From: Tillandsia leiboldiana
Taxonomy: Eukaryota > Streptophyta > Magnoliopsida > Poales > Bromeliaceae
Length of the DNA: 64,000 nt
Assembly (NCBI GenBank): GCA_029204045.2
Contig: CM055066.1
Span: forward strand, 19,602,484-19,666,483
Reading direction: 5' to 3'
Translations under genes and position numbers: made by a program
The notes under the pieces: model-generated
Seen by the model: the letters and a program-made list of their open reading frames with translations, nothing else
What the model was told of the DNA's origin: nothing
The model's database searches: none
Shown here: positions 50,741 through 62,567 of the stretch, piece after piece
Numbering within the stretch: the stretch's first letter is position 1
How the letters are laid out: each line of letters opens with the position of its first letter

Positions 50741-52561
50741 GCTGTCTTGTGGGGGAGTTTTGCCCCCTTTCCCGAGCTCCCCTGCCCATGGCCCCTTTAG
50801 CAAAGTTGGAGATCTTCATCTTGCGCATCTTCTGGCAGAGGCCCGGATTTTTTGGAAGCCGCGGCGTCGACGACTTCGGCATCGGAGCGCAGTGTGGCGA
50901 TTTTTCATCGGAGGCCCGTTATCGTCGCAGTTTGATCTGAGAGGTCTACCGAGCTACTCCGTCAGTATTTTTGGACGATTTCTATGGCGTTGGAATCACG
51001 AGAGGTACGTCTTCGACTTTCGTGTTGATCATCTTGCTGGATTCAGAGTTTATGACACGGTTTTCGAGGCATTTCTAAGCCGCTGTTTTCTGGTGGAGTT
51101 TTTGGACAGCGGCCCCTTGCCGGAATTTTATCTCCGCACCCGAGTGTCGGATCGAGATGAGCCTATACACTTTTTGGATCTACTCGTCGCAAGGATTATC
51201 ATTGTATTTTTCTGGGATTTTTCTGAGGCTTGCCCGAAGGTATACTATTCCCCTTTTATCTGTGTTTGAGTTTACAGTTGTGTGGTTGTGAGTGTTTGCG
51301 CACCTGTACTGTGGAATTTGTAACTCGGCCTACGGGGCTCGGATTTGGGCGTGCAGGTACCCGTTTCGAAGGTCTCGACGAGACGCTCGCTGTGATATTT
51401 TTATTGGAATTTTTGGAGTTCGTTTTACAGGTGAAAATTTCGCATTAAGGGGACTGTTCCCAGCAGATTTGTGATGCTTGGATTTTATGGAATTAAGTGT
51501 AACTTTGGGTTGTGTTTTTGTACCCAGGAGGTATTGATCACTGTTCCTGTATTGTTGGATTGGTGGGTGTGTAGAGATATCTGTTTCTGGACTTTCTCAG
51601 CTGTGCGACTCCGGACAGTTAGCATTTTCAGGTGGGTGGTCTTGTCTTCACGACCTATGGACTGTGCATTAATTCTATCTGTGTAGGGACTTGCATGTTA
51701 TAGATGTGTTTTATATAGCATGCTAGATTATAGGAATTGATGTTCCTGATGTTGATAGATCATCATGTATTTATTGTCCTTCCCTACAAGCTGTTGATTA
51801 TTGTTATCTTGGAATTTGACCTAGCACCCCTGTCATATGATTGCATGTGTAACCAGACTGGTAGAAAACCCTCACTTGGGCTAGGGTTATTTCTGCTTTA
51901 GACATCCACACTTCTATCTTTCCTGGACATAGTGTTCTTCCTCGCCCGGGTAGTGGGCCGAGTGGTCAGGAGTTATCTTTTAGTGTGGGATGCATGTTAC
52001 ACTCGTGCTTGGGAGCAGAGTGGCGTCTGGTAGATGTAGTTGGTTGTTCATCTGTAGCGGGAGCCGTTTGGGTAGACGGCGGTCCCGAGATGTTTTATTT
52101 TTCTTGTTTTATCTGTCGCCGCTGTGCTAGTGGCAGCGGTAGATCAGTGTTAGCAGAACCTTAAACCCAGAACCTTTTTGGACACACATATGATTTTTGT
52201 CAACCAAATATCTTCTTCCAAGCATCGTAGGGTCGCCTGAGTCTGTTCCTGTTTGATTGGACGAAGGCATTAGCCCTTCGAGGCTTAGATATAAAACTTG
52301 GTTTCAACTGTTTTCCTAAGCAGAACTAAAAATCATTAAATATGGGTTTCTTACAGATCAGATGGCTTCAGTAAGAAATGTCACAGTTTTTCCTATAAAT
52401 TAACCACCGAGATGATTCGAGTGGTCTGGGTTCTAAGGTCTGCCTTTTCTTGGGACGAGAACAACGAGAGGCTATGCCTAGAGCCTGTTCTTGTTTGATT
52501 TGGGTTGTAGGTTCTAGTCTTTCGGTGTTCCCGGACCCTTCATTGGGTCAGTGGTTGAGAT

Positions 52562-52693
52562 GTTCGGCCTGTTTGGCCTGTTGAGTCAGCTGTTCGCAGT
52601 GGATGCGATGTCGGCCTGTTGAGGCAGTTGTTCGCAGTAGATGCGATGTTTGGCCTGTCTGGCCTGTTGAGACAGTTTCTCGCAGTGGATGCG
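52562..52693 (+). repeat. Three-unit repeat in H LTR
   Basis: Units built on GGCCTGTTGAG...TTCGCAGTGGATGCGA occur three times with small changes. The copy in the 3' LTR is at 57772-57903. Confidence 0.8.
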
Positions 52694-52745
52694 ACTTGGT
52701 GCCATGAGTTGGCAGAGTGTGATCTAGAGGTTGTTTCTCTGATTT

Positions 52746-52929
52746 AGTGGTGGAGGTGGTTCTCCCACTTAGCCTTGAGGATCTTGGGGTTCTGGTAGAT
52801 CGAGTCGTGGAGGTTTCCCGACTCAGCCATGGTCGTGCATTTATCAGATTGAGTCGTTGAGGGTTCTCCGACATAGCTGTGAGAGTGTGTTGGGCTATTC
52901 CTGTTCGAGTCGAGGTTCTTTTTCCGACT
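52746..52929 (+). repeat. Four hairpins with related loops in H LTR
   Basis: AGTGG (52746-52750)/CCACT (52765-52769); GAGTCG (52802-52807)/CGACTC (52819-52824); GTCG (52853-52856)/CGAC (52869-52872); AGTCG (52908-52912)/CGACT (52925-52929). Loops share GGAGGT or GAGGTT and TC. Confidence 0.7.
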
Positions 52930-53189
52930 GAGTTGTGCTTTGAGCTTGGAGTTACCGATCTTTTTGATCGTGGATCATAGCCTGCATGAGCCACATTTGA
53001 GCTTGACAGAGATACTTTACAGAGGTACTTGAGATGGGTTACTTTGACTCGAGCGGGTCGCTCCCCTCGAGGGCCACTCCGGAGTAGGCGAGACCGGGTT
53101 GTTATACCGGCGTGAGATTGAGCTTTTCTATCGCGACTTGTCGTTGCATTTGTCCCTCTGGCTGTGCTGGTGTTGGCAGTCATGGACGC

Positions 53190-53269
53190 CCTACGTAAGT
53201 CCGCTCCTCCGGGACGTAACGGCAGTAGATCCTACGTAAGTCCGCTCCTCAGGGACGTAACGGCAGTAG
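53190..53269 (+). repeat. 41-bp tandem repeat in H LTR
   Basis: Two units beginning CCTACGTAAGTCCGCTCCTC and ending GGGACGTAACGGCAGTAG, offset by 41 bp, with one clear difference. Repeated at 58399-58478 in the 3' LTR. Confidence 0.85.
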
Positions 53270-54033
53270 GTTGGCGCAGGCTTGACTGGACCCGAGGAGG
53301 CAGTCAGTTCAGATTGAGTGATCAGAGATGAGAGTTAGTTGTGGCATCATGTTCTTTCTGTCCCACTCTTTGAGCATCTAGATAGAGGCATAGTAGCTGT
53401 AGAGTTTACTTTTCCCAGCTTTCCTTACAGCACTGCTTTTGTTACTTTATGCCTCTAGTGGACTTAGTGGGCAGACCGTCGGGCTTGTTGGCGGCACCCA
53501 CTGAGAACTACTTGGGACGTAGTTCTCACACCCGTCGTGGTGTCTTTTCCCACAGGAACTTCTACTCCAGTTCCTGTTGTTCCTGTTGCTGATCCTTCTG
53601 ACCGAGGCGAGGGAGTCGCGAGCTAGTTCCCTACCCGTCGTTGGAGTGTAGCGGTACCCCTTCAGAGGAGAGCTTCAGTAGATTAGTTATTTTATTTTCC
53701 TCCTTTGAGAGACTGTTGTAGTGAGGATTGTTATGTATTGAGAGCCTGTACACTGATGTATTTATTGGAGATACCTCCCGGTTGAGTTCTGAGTTTGTAT
53801 ATGAGGATTCTGCATGATTATCATTTTTGGGAGACGGATATTGTTGTGTTATTTCCAGTTGTACAGTGATTGATTTAGTTATACAGCAGATTTTTATTTA
53901 TAGCTCTGATATCTGTTTAGCTGTAGTACTTTTCTTGCAGGTAGGACGCTTCACCTATGCGGGTTTGGCATAGGTGGCGGATCTGTTGGCGAGCCGGGTC
54001 GCAGTTTCGACCCCGGGGCGTGACAGATTAGAG

Positions 54034-54045
54034 TGGTATCAGAGC
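54034..54045 (+). other. Primer-binding site, tRNA-iMet (element H)
   Basis: TGGTATCAGAGC eight bases after the 5' LTR. Confidence 0.9.
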
Positions 54046-54320
54046 CTAGGTTGTAGGTCATTGAGGACTTAGAAACCCTAGGCTTGTGGTTGGACATTAG
54101 GATGACCACGTGAGAGTCGTGACTTTTAGCGAGAGTCCTGATCGAGTTTTGTACCTCTCCCAAGAGACGGGATGAGTGATTGGCATGTTTATGCTCCTAA
54201 GCGATTATGTTGGCTGCAGACAACATAATGCTGTGGAATTGATAACATGTCTTAGACTTTCGCTGGATTGGGTCGTATGGTTGTTGTGTCCTGATGTTTG
54301 TTATTGTGCAGTGGTCTACG

Positions 54321-54660
54321 ATGCCCCTGAGACGTCGTGTAGCGAAGAGGGCACATCCCGCATCTGATGAGTAACCCGAGCAGCGGGAGACAGAGCTATC
54401 AGAGCAGAGCGAGACCCAAGAGTTATGGATCCAGATGGCACAGATGTCGGAGGCTGTCTGATGCCAGGAAGAAGCCATGGAACGTTTGATGCGCTTGTTG
54501 GAGCAGAGAGCATAGCCAGTGGCAGTACCGCTTGAGTGTCCTCCAGTACTCTCTTCCTATGCAGTGGTATCTTCAGTTGTACCAGTGGCGCCGATGGAGC
54601 GAGCAGCCCCCTCCGTGCCGACGAGCAGTGCCGAGGCACCGAGGCAGGGTGGATAGTGGA
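54321..54660 (+). pseudogene. gag: Gypsy gag N-terminal remnant (element H)
   Basis: From the ATG at 54321 the frame encodes an Arg-rich start (MPLRRRVAKRAHPA) and a Glu/Gln-rich helical stretch, broken by stops near 54372, 54459 and 54513. Placement after the primer site and the basic start fit gypsy Gag. No zinc knuckle, protease or RT remains. Confidence 0.6.
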
Positions 54661-54988
54661 TAGTAGCTGAGCTTTGGGACATCATTGATCGATGGAGCCA
54701 GTCCCGGCAGTCTGAACCATCCCGATTCATAGGTTTGAGTTGGAGCCTTTGTAGGCAGAATTGGGGTTGGTGGTGATGGAGAGACTCTCGGAGAGCCTCC
54801 CTGTGCTAGGGAGTTTATGCAATTTGGGCCATGCCGTACCGATTGTTGTTGTTGTTGTGGAGTAATCATGGGGAGTGACAGGTGACTTGAGAGCTGGAGA
54901 CGGCAGTGTTATGTACCTACCCTTGTTTTGTGGCACCTTTTGGGTTGAGCTAGTTTCGAGGACGAAACTTTCTTTTAGTGGGGGAGGA
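54661..54988 (+). other. 3' internal remnant and purine tract of H
   Basis: Frame-broken sequence ending in the hallmark of gypsy pol termini, TTTCGAGGACGAAACTTTC, then the purine tract TTTTAGTGGGGGAGGA (54973-54988) touching the 3' LTR. Confidence 0.8.
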
Positions 54989-57900
54989 TGTGGTGACCCA
55001 GATCTCCGCAGGGCTTCTACAGTGCGATTAGCAGCTTCTGGAGGCCTATGTGGCATGTCGACGGTGTTTCTGCACCAATTTGGACTCAAGTGATGGACTC
55101 CGGGTGTATACTGGATCACGTGAGTGATCGGAGGACCCCGTCGGATGTTTTGATGTGGTTTCGCGCGAAATGGTTATTAAAATTGGACTCAGCGCGAAAT
55201 TTGAGTAAAGAACACTTCTCCGGGAATTTTCGGCAAATTTTAGAAGAGGAATTTGGCAAATCGGACTTCGGATTTGGATTCAGCGCGCGAAAACGGTCAA
55301 GATGGACTATTTACTTGTATTTTTCGGAGCCCGGATGACCCGGCACGGATTTCGAGGTGTTTGGTACTGTTCCGGCCGCCGGAGGGGCGCCGGCGGCGGC
55401 GGCGGGCGGCTGGCTGCGGCGGAGGCGCGCGGTCCACCGCGGAGGCGTGCACCCGGGGGGCTGGCCACGTGGCGGCTCCCAGTTGGCGGGCGCAGCAGGC
55501 GCGGTCCACGGGATCGTCGCGGGTGCACGGTGGACCGGGTGTGGACACGTGGCTGATTTTGGTTGGCGGGTTCTGGTGCGCGCGGTCCACGCGACGGGAG
55601 GCAGGTGCCTCGGGGCGCGTGCCTGACGTGCGGCAGCGGGAGGCGCGGTCGCGCACGTGGGCGCGGCGTGGGCGCGGTCGGGGGCGACGTGGGGGCGCCA
55701 CGTGGCACCACGTGGTTGGTCGGGCGCAGCGGAGCACAGCACAGTGCTTGGACACGTGGCGCTGCGTGGTTCGCTGGCTCAGGTGCGCCGGGCGCGGGGA
55801 GCAGTGCTGGGCCACGTGGCGGCCCGTGAGCGTTCCGGGCGCACACAGTAATGGGCCCGGCCCGTTACTGTAGCAGCCCGGAAGTACCGGGCGCCCGAAA
55901 CTTTGGGCCAAAAGTCCAAAGGTGGATTTTCGGGCTGGGCCTATAAATAGCTGTCTTGTGGGGGAGTTTTGCCCCCTTTCCCGAGCTCCCCTGCCCATGG
56001 CCCCTTTAGCAAAGTTGGAGATCTTCATCTTGCGCATCTTCTGGCAGAGGCCCGGATTTTTTGGAAGCCGCGGCGTCGACGACTTCGGCATCGGAGCGCA
56101 GTGTGGCGATTTTTCATCGGAGGCCCTCTATCGTCGCAGTTTGATCTGAGAGGTCTACCGAGCTACTCCGTCAGTATTTTTTGGACGATTTCTGTGGCGT
56201 TGGAATCACGAGAGGTACGTCTTCGACTTTAGTGTTGATCATCTTGCTGGATTCAGAGTTTATGACACGGTTTTCGAGGCATTTCTAAGCCGCTGTTTTC
56301 TGGTGGAGTTTTTGGACAGCGGCCCCTTGCCGGAATTTTATCTCCGCACCCGAGTGTCGGATCGAGATGAGCCTATACACTTTTTGGATCTACTCGTCGC
56401 AAGGATTATCATTGTATTTTTCTGGGATTTTTCTGAGGCTTGCCCGAAGGTATACTATTCCCCTTTTATCTGTGTTTGAGTTTACAGTTGTGTGGTTGTG
56501 AGTGTTTGCGCACCTGTACTGTGGAATTTGTAACTCGGCCTACGGGGCTCGGATTTGGGCGTGCAGGTACCCGTTTCGAAGGTCTCGACGAGATGCTCGC
56601 TGTGATATTTTTATTGGAATTTTTGGAGTTCGTTTTACAGGTGAAAATTTCGCATTAAGGGGACTGTTCCCAGCAGATTTGTGATGCTTGGATTTTATGG
56701 AATTAAGTGTAACTTTGGGTTGTGTTTTTGTACCCAGGAGGTATTGATCACTGTTCCTGTATTGTTGGATTGGTGGGTGTGTAGAGATATCTGTTTCTGG
56801 ACTTTCTCAGCTGTGCGACTCCGGACAGTTAGCATTTTCAGGTGGGTGGCCTTGTCTTCACGACCTATGGACTGTGCATTAATTCTATCTGTGTAGGGAC
56901 TTGCATGTTATAGATGTGTTTTATATAGCATGCTAGATTATAGGAATTGATGTTCCTGATGTTGATAGATCATCATGTATTTATTGTCCTTCCCTACAAG
57001 CTGTTGATTATTGTTATCTTGGAATTTGACCTAGCACCCCTGTCATATGATTGCATGTGTAACCAGACTGGTAGAAAACCCTCACTTGGGCTAGGGTTAT
57101 TTCTGCTTTAGACATCCACACTTCTATCTTTCCTGGACATAGTGTTCTTCCTCGCCCGGGTAGTGGGCCGAGTGGTCAGGAGTTATCTTTTAGTGTGGGA
57201 TGCATGTTACACTCGTGCTTGGGAGCAGAGTGGCGTCTGGTAGATGTAGTTGGTTGTTCATCTGTAGCGGGAGCCGTTTGGGTAGACGGCGGTCCCGAGA
57301 TGTTTTATTTTTCTTGTTTTATCTGTCGCCGCTGTGCTAGTGGCAGCGGTAGATCAGTGTTAGCAGAACCTTAAACCCAGAACCTTTTTGGACACACATA
57401 TGATTTTTGTCAACCAAATATCTTCTTCCAAGCATCGTAGGGTCGCCTGAGTCTGTTCCTGTTTGATTGGACGAAGGCATTAGCCCTTCGAGGCTTAGAT
57501 ATAAAACTTGGTTTCAACTGTTTTCCTAAGCAGAACTAAAAATCATTAAATATGGGTTTCTTACAGATCAGATGGCTTCAGTAAGAAATGTCACAGTTTT
57601 TCCTATAAATTAACCACCGAGATGATTCGAGTGGTCTGGGTTCTAAGGTCTGCCTTTTCTTGGGACGAGAACAACGAGAGGCTATGCCTAGAGCCTGTTC
57701 TTGTTTGATTTGGGTTGTAGGTTCTAGTCTTTCGGTGTTCCCGGACCCTTCATTGGGTCAGTGGTTGAGATGTTCGGCCTGTTTGGCCTGTTGAGTCAGC
57801 TGTTCGCAGTGGATGCGATGTCGGCCTGTTGAGGCAGTTGTTCGCAGTAGATGCGATGTTTGGCCTGTCTGGCCTGTTGAGACAGTTTCTCGCAGTGGAT

Positions 57901-59235
57901 GCGACTTGGTGCCATGAGTTGGCAGAGTGTGATCTAGAGGTTGTTTCTCTGATTTAGTGGTGGAGGTGGTTCTCCCACTTAGCCTTGAGGATCTTGGGGT
58001 TCTGGTAGATCGAGTCGTGGAGGTTTCCCGACTCAGCCATGGTCGTGCATTTATCAGATTGAGTCGTTGAGGGTTCTCCGACATAGCTGTGAGAGTGTGT
58101 TGGGCTATTCCTGTTCGAGTCGAGGTTCTTTTTCCGACTGAGTTGTGCTTTGAGCTTGGAGTTACCGATCTTTTTGATCGTGGATCATAGCCTGCATGAG
58201 CCACATTTGAGCTTGACAGAGATACTTTACAGAGGTACTTGAGATGGGTTACTTTGACTCGAGCGGGTCGCTCCCCTCGAGGGCCACTCCGGAGTAGGCG
58301 AGACCGGGTTGTTATACCGGCGTGAGATTGAGCTTTTCTATCGCGACTTGTCGTTGCATTTGTCCCTCTGGCTGTGCTGGTGTTGGCAGTCATGGACGCC
58401 CTACGTAAGTCCGCTCCTCCGGGACGTAACGGCAGTAGATCCTACGTAAGTCCGCTCCTCAGGGACGTAACGGCAGTAGGTTGGCGCAGGCTTGACTGGA
58501 CCCGAGGAGGCAGTCAGTTCAGATTGAGTGATCAGAGATGAGAGTTAGTTGTGGCATCATGTTCTTTCTGTCCCACTCTTTGAGCATCTAGATAGAGGCA
58601 TAGTAGCTGTAGAGTTTACTTTTCCCAGCTTTCCTTACAGCACTGCTTTTGTTACTTTATGCCTCTAGTGGACTTAGTGGGCAGACCGTCGGGCTTGTTG
58701 GCGGCACCCACTGAGAACTACTTGGGACGTAGTTCTCACACCCGTCGTGGTGTCTTTTCCCACAGGAACTTCTACTCCAGTTCCTGTTGTTCCTGTTGCT
58801 GATCCTTCTGACCGAGGCGAGGGAGTCGCGAGCTAGTTCCCTACCCGTCGTTGGAGTGTAGCGGTACCCCTTCAGAGGAGAGCTTCAGTAGATTAGTTAT
58901 TTTATTTTCCTCCTTTGAAAGACTGTTGTAGTGAGGATTGTTATGTATTGAGAGCCTGTACACTGATGTATTTATTGGAGATACCTCCCGGTTGAGTTCT
59001 GAGTTTGTATATGAGGATTCTGCATGATTATCATTTTTGGGAGACGGATATTGTTGTGTTATTTCCAGTTGTACAGTGATTGATTTAGTTATACAGCAGA
59101 TTTTTATTTATAGCTCTGATATCTGTTTAGCTGTAGTACTTTTCTTGCAGGTAGGACGCTTCACCTATGCGGGTTTGGCATAGGTGGCGGATCTGTTGGC
59201 GAGCCGGGTCGCAGTTTCGACCCCGGGGCGTGACA
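54989..59235 (+). repeat. 3' LTR of element H
   Basis: 4247 bp, nearly identical to the 5' LTR. CACGTG boxes at 55466-55818 and TATA at 55942-55949. Lacks 13 bp of the GGC repeat near 55400. Confidence 0.95.
55942..55949 (+). promoter_or_regulatory. TATA box of H 3' LTR
   Basis: TATAAATA with the CACGTG cluster upstream; could drive readout into K and beyond. Confidence 0.7.
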
Positions 59236-59240
59236 CCATC

Positions 59241-59470
59241 GATTCCCAACAACCTCCACGAACCCGGTGGCAGCCGGCCTCGACCCCAACCTCCAAAGCA
59301 ACTCGACTACACTAGCACAACACCCGAGTTAAACCGAGAAACAAAACTTAACAGGCCCGCACTCTCGCATCTCTACGCACCTATACCCTGATCATTTCAT
59401 TAGTTAGTAGCCAGTGGTAATGTACTTCTGTGGATGTTGGACAGCGACTACTGTGGTTAAAGTTGTTTTT
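59241..59470 (-). other. 5' internal remnant of K
   Basis: Leader-side sequence of K next to the primer site. No intact frame; I could not recognise a Gag motif. Confidence 0.55.
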
Positions 59471-59482
59471 CTCTGATACCAT
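59471..59482 (-). other. Primer-binding site of K
   Basis: Minus-strand TGGTATCAGAGA, one base off the canonical tRNA-iMet site, with spacer GATTAAGA between it and the LTR. Confidence 0.8.
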
Positions 59483-59490
59483 CTTAATCT

Positions 59491-61206
59491 GTTACGCCCC
59501 GGGGTTTAAACACGCGGAAGAAACGTCACCGTTTAGCTCTCAAATTTTGCATATATATTTTTTTTGAAATCAATCTTCCCCGGTGCGTGCTCAGACCCGC
59601 TGCATATACAAATTCACTCTGCAAACGGGCAGAGTCTCCTTTGTATATGCACGGCGTCCCGACTACAATCTCCAAACAATCATACCTTTAACCACACTAG
59701 TTCAAAAGTCAAGCACATACAACCCTTTCTTTTTCCCATAAGTAATAAAGAGGCCGATTAATTTTGAAATGATAAAACCGCAGGGTTTTGAAAACGGTGC
59801 CCACACGACACCCGGGTTTTACAAAGCCATTTCGAAATCCATAAATCCACAGGGTTTTGAAAACGGTGCCCACTCGACACCAGTATTTTTCAAATCATTT
59901 TCGCAATGTTTTCTTTCCTCTTCTTTTAGTTTGAAAACGGCCAACTATCCGATAGTAACTAAACATGCATCCGCAGAGTACTGTAATAAATCCAACATCC
60001 AAGTCAACCTCACAAAAGTATCACACCCACATAGCTACTAACAGATAATGAAATGAGCAAAAGGAGAACTCACCACAGTCTGTAGCCTCGAAGGGCCAAT
60101 AGACCTCTCATCGCGGCCTCACCGTCGCCCTAGCTCTCACCCCTGACTGAACCTGTCACAGAGTGGGAAGTCAGTGACACATGATATAAAGTATGAAATG
60201 CATGAAGGGCTATAGCTAAAGCAAACCGTAAGAAAACCAGAGCAACCGCCCTCCTCATCATGCAATCGACGGTATCCCCTTCCCCTGCATAACCTGAACC
60301 GGGCACCTGCCCCGGCAACCCAGACCGAGCACCAACCTCGGCAAACCAGACCGAGCACCAACCTGGGAAAACCAGACTGAGCACCAACCTCGGAAAACCA
60401 GACCGAGCACCTACCTCGGTAAACCACGCTGAGCACCTACCCCGGCGGGTCGCACCGCTCGCACCTTGGCGCCTCTAACCCCCCACCTACGGGGGCCCCC
60501 ACTACGTCACCTTGTGGGGTACACGGGTCAACATACCACTTTTTCGGAAAAGCACACCCTCGTGGTGGCCAAACCGCCGGTGTGCGTGTTGCAGCCTCGA
60601 GCATCGTAACCAAGCACCGCGACACTCGGTCGCCATAAGAATAATAATGTCGTATCATAAAGATCAATCGGGTTAACATAAGTATCACGCAAATATTTTA
60701 TGTCTAAATATTTCCCAAATATTCCGAACCCTGAAACATCGGAAAGTACCCACCTCGAAGTCAGTCGAACGAACCGCCTGAATGTAGGCCGATCCCGAAC
60801 TCCCGCTAGACTAGACTCGTGCTGAACTGCTGGGCCCTGAACAGATACTGTGATCAGAAATAGACTCACTCATACCCATCCCGACAACACTACAGTAACC
60901 TAAATCCATTCTTTCATACCGTGGTACGCGAAACACGCTCCAGAAATTGTAAAACCGACGATTTCGCCGATTTACGGAACGATATCCATTTTCCGCTCAA
61001 CGAGAGTCTACGGAAATCTAACAAATTGACCAAAGACATGTTTACTCTATTTAAATACTGTCCATAAGGTTACAATTGCAAGTTAACCCATTAAACTTCT
61101 CTAAATTGCATAACAACTTTGTTTTAAACGTTGTTTTGACTCGTTCTCGAAATCCCGGAAGCCAAAGACAGCGCCGTATGTTTCAGCGCGTCCGAAACGA
61201 CGAGAG
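59491..61206 (-). repeat. Right (5') LTR of K, 3' portion
   Basis: Minus-strand end GGGGCGTAACA at 59491. GTGGGCACCG modules at 59770-59890, hairpin array at about 60292-60440. Cut at 61206 by C3. Very similar to the plus LTR at 16270-17986. Confidence 0.82.
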
Positions 61207-62534
61207 TGTTACGGAATTTGAGTTGGCGTAGTTTCATGAAAGTCTCAAGTCTTGAAGATTGAAGTTGAAGAAAGTTGGATCGTTTAACTCAATCTCAAGA
61301 AAGAAGAATTCAAAAGGAGCAGGTATGTTTAACCTAAGATTTTGTGTGATCCGAATACTTCTTATAGTGTAGAAACACTTGGAAGAATCTTTCATTGCAT
61401 AAAAATCAAAAACTGGACTTGGGTTGTTCGATCCGGATCCCGAAGGTGGTTTGTTCATACACCAGTTCAATCCGGATCGTAGCCTCTCTTGATCCGGATC
61501 CCGAACACTGAGTTTACCATCTTCCTTGAACGATCCGGATCAGGCTTCGCAATCCGGATCCCGAACGTTGATGTTTGGTGAACTGTATGAACGATCCGGA
61601 TCAAGCACTTCGATCCGGATCCCGAACCTTCGTTTTTCTGGAATTACCTGACTCGTTACGACGATCCGGATCACAGCTAATCCGATCCGGATCGCCGTCC
61701 GTAAAATTTCCAGAAATGTTAGGTTTTTGATTCTTATCTCCTTCCTAGGGTTTCTAACCTATAAATAGACCCTATGATTCATTTCCTAGGGTAAGCCGAA
61801 AAAAAGGAAAATAGCCGTCATTTTCATATATCATCTTTTATGGCTCTAGATCCACATATAGAGAAGAAAGGAAATCATTAGAGAACACTCTATGTTTCTT
61901 CATCTATATTGATTAGTTTGATTCTAGGTTTTCATACTCACATCTTGAGTTGAATCAAACTAATGAATACTTAGATGGTATTTCCGATCTATCTTTGATC
62001 TAAGTATTCGGCGGATCATCACCACCCAAAAACAACGATTTACCCCAAAAATCGGCGCGTGGATTCGCGTGTCCTTGTGGATTCAAGGTTCAACCGCTCT
62101 CATGGATTCGGAGCGAGGCACGTTCGTGGATTCGAAGGGTGCTATTGGGTGAAGACCGTGGATTCGGTCGGACGTCGTGGATTCGACGTTGGACGCCGTG
62201 GATTCGGCGTTGGGCGCAGATCGTGGATTCGAGAAGCGTCGCGGAGCGAGCGGAGAAGATCCTCTAGGAGCGTATGGAAAAGGTTGAGTCGTAAGTGTGT
62301 ACGGTAAATCACCTTGTACGTGTTTTAATTCTAATGGATTTCTGCCGTGTTATCGGTCCCGTGGTTTTTTACTCCGGTGATGGAGTTTTCCACGTAAAAA
62401 TCTTGCGTATTATTTTTATTTCCGCATTGGGTTTTTATCGCAACGATTTTTTGAGTGTTTATACGTTTACACCTATTCACCCCCCTCTTGGTGTTTTTTC
62501 CCCTATTTAGATCCTTATTACATATAACCCAACA
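61207..62534 (+). repeat. 5' LTR of C3
   Basis: 1328 bp, TGTTACGG to CCCAACA. Palindromes at about 61429-61695 (slightly fewer than in C2, one pair being lost near the start), TATA at 61760-61767, long hairpins at about 61905-61992, constant-loop array at about 62056-62233. Confidence 0.93.
61760..61767 (+). promoter_or_regulatory. TATA box of C3 LTR
   Basis: TATAAATA after TTTCTAACC. Confidence 0.7.
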
Positions 62535-62536
62535 AG

Positions 62537-62548
62537 TGGTATCAGAGC
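62537..62548 (+). other. Primer-binding site, tRNA-iMet (C3)
   Basis: TGGTATCAGAGC two bases after the LTR. Confidence 0.92.
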
Positions 62549-62567
62549 GGGAATAGGGTTGTAAACA

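Larger units (their letters stand above)
49767..54025 (+). repeat. 5' LTR of element H
   Basis: TGTGGTGACCCAG to GGGGCGTGACA. Layout: AT-poor start, GGC-rich stretch with seven CACGTG boxes (50257-50609), TATA (50733), a 3-kb transcribed part with repeats at 52562-52693 and 53190-53269 and hairpins at 52746-52929. ORFs of 200-265 codons over the GC-rich part run in several frames and look like composition artefacts. Confidence 0.95.
49767..59235 (+). mobile_element. Non-autonomous gypsy element H, complete with TSD
   Basis: 9469 bp with LTRs of 4259 and 4247 bp around 963 bp of internal DNA, flanked by CCATC at 49762-49766 and 59236-59240. By eye the LTRs differ at roughly ten bases plus a 13-bp deletion in the GGC repeat and a 1-bp change, so insertion was recent. 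The internal region has primer site, gag scraps, the pol terminus and purine tract. Long LTRs with little inside recall LARD-type derivatives, with an even smaller core. Confidence 0.95.
45474..61206 (-). mobile_element. Decayed gypsy element K, split by H
   Basis: Minus-oriented: right LTR (61206-59491), primer site, short internal region (59490-59241 and 49766-47511), purine tract and left LTR (47510-45474). Both LTRs are cut by Copia insertions (C3 and F). Internal DNA totals about 2.5 kb and keeps only scraps of RT, RNase H and integrase, so it is non-autonomous. Confidence 0.75.

Noticed and set aside
50031..50882. Several overlapping ORFs of 150-265 codons on both strands in the GC-rich part of the H LTR (also 55253-56091)
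   Set aside because: High GC removes stop codons in all frames; no frame has domain-like composition, and they overlap each other and the promoter.
52548..53183. 211-codon minus ORF in the H LTR, repeated at 57758-58393
   Set aside because: It overlies the LTR's internal repeats and hairpins, is repetitive in composition (Thr/Ser/Arg-rich), resembles no protein I know, and is present twice only because the LTR is duplicated.
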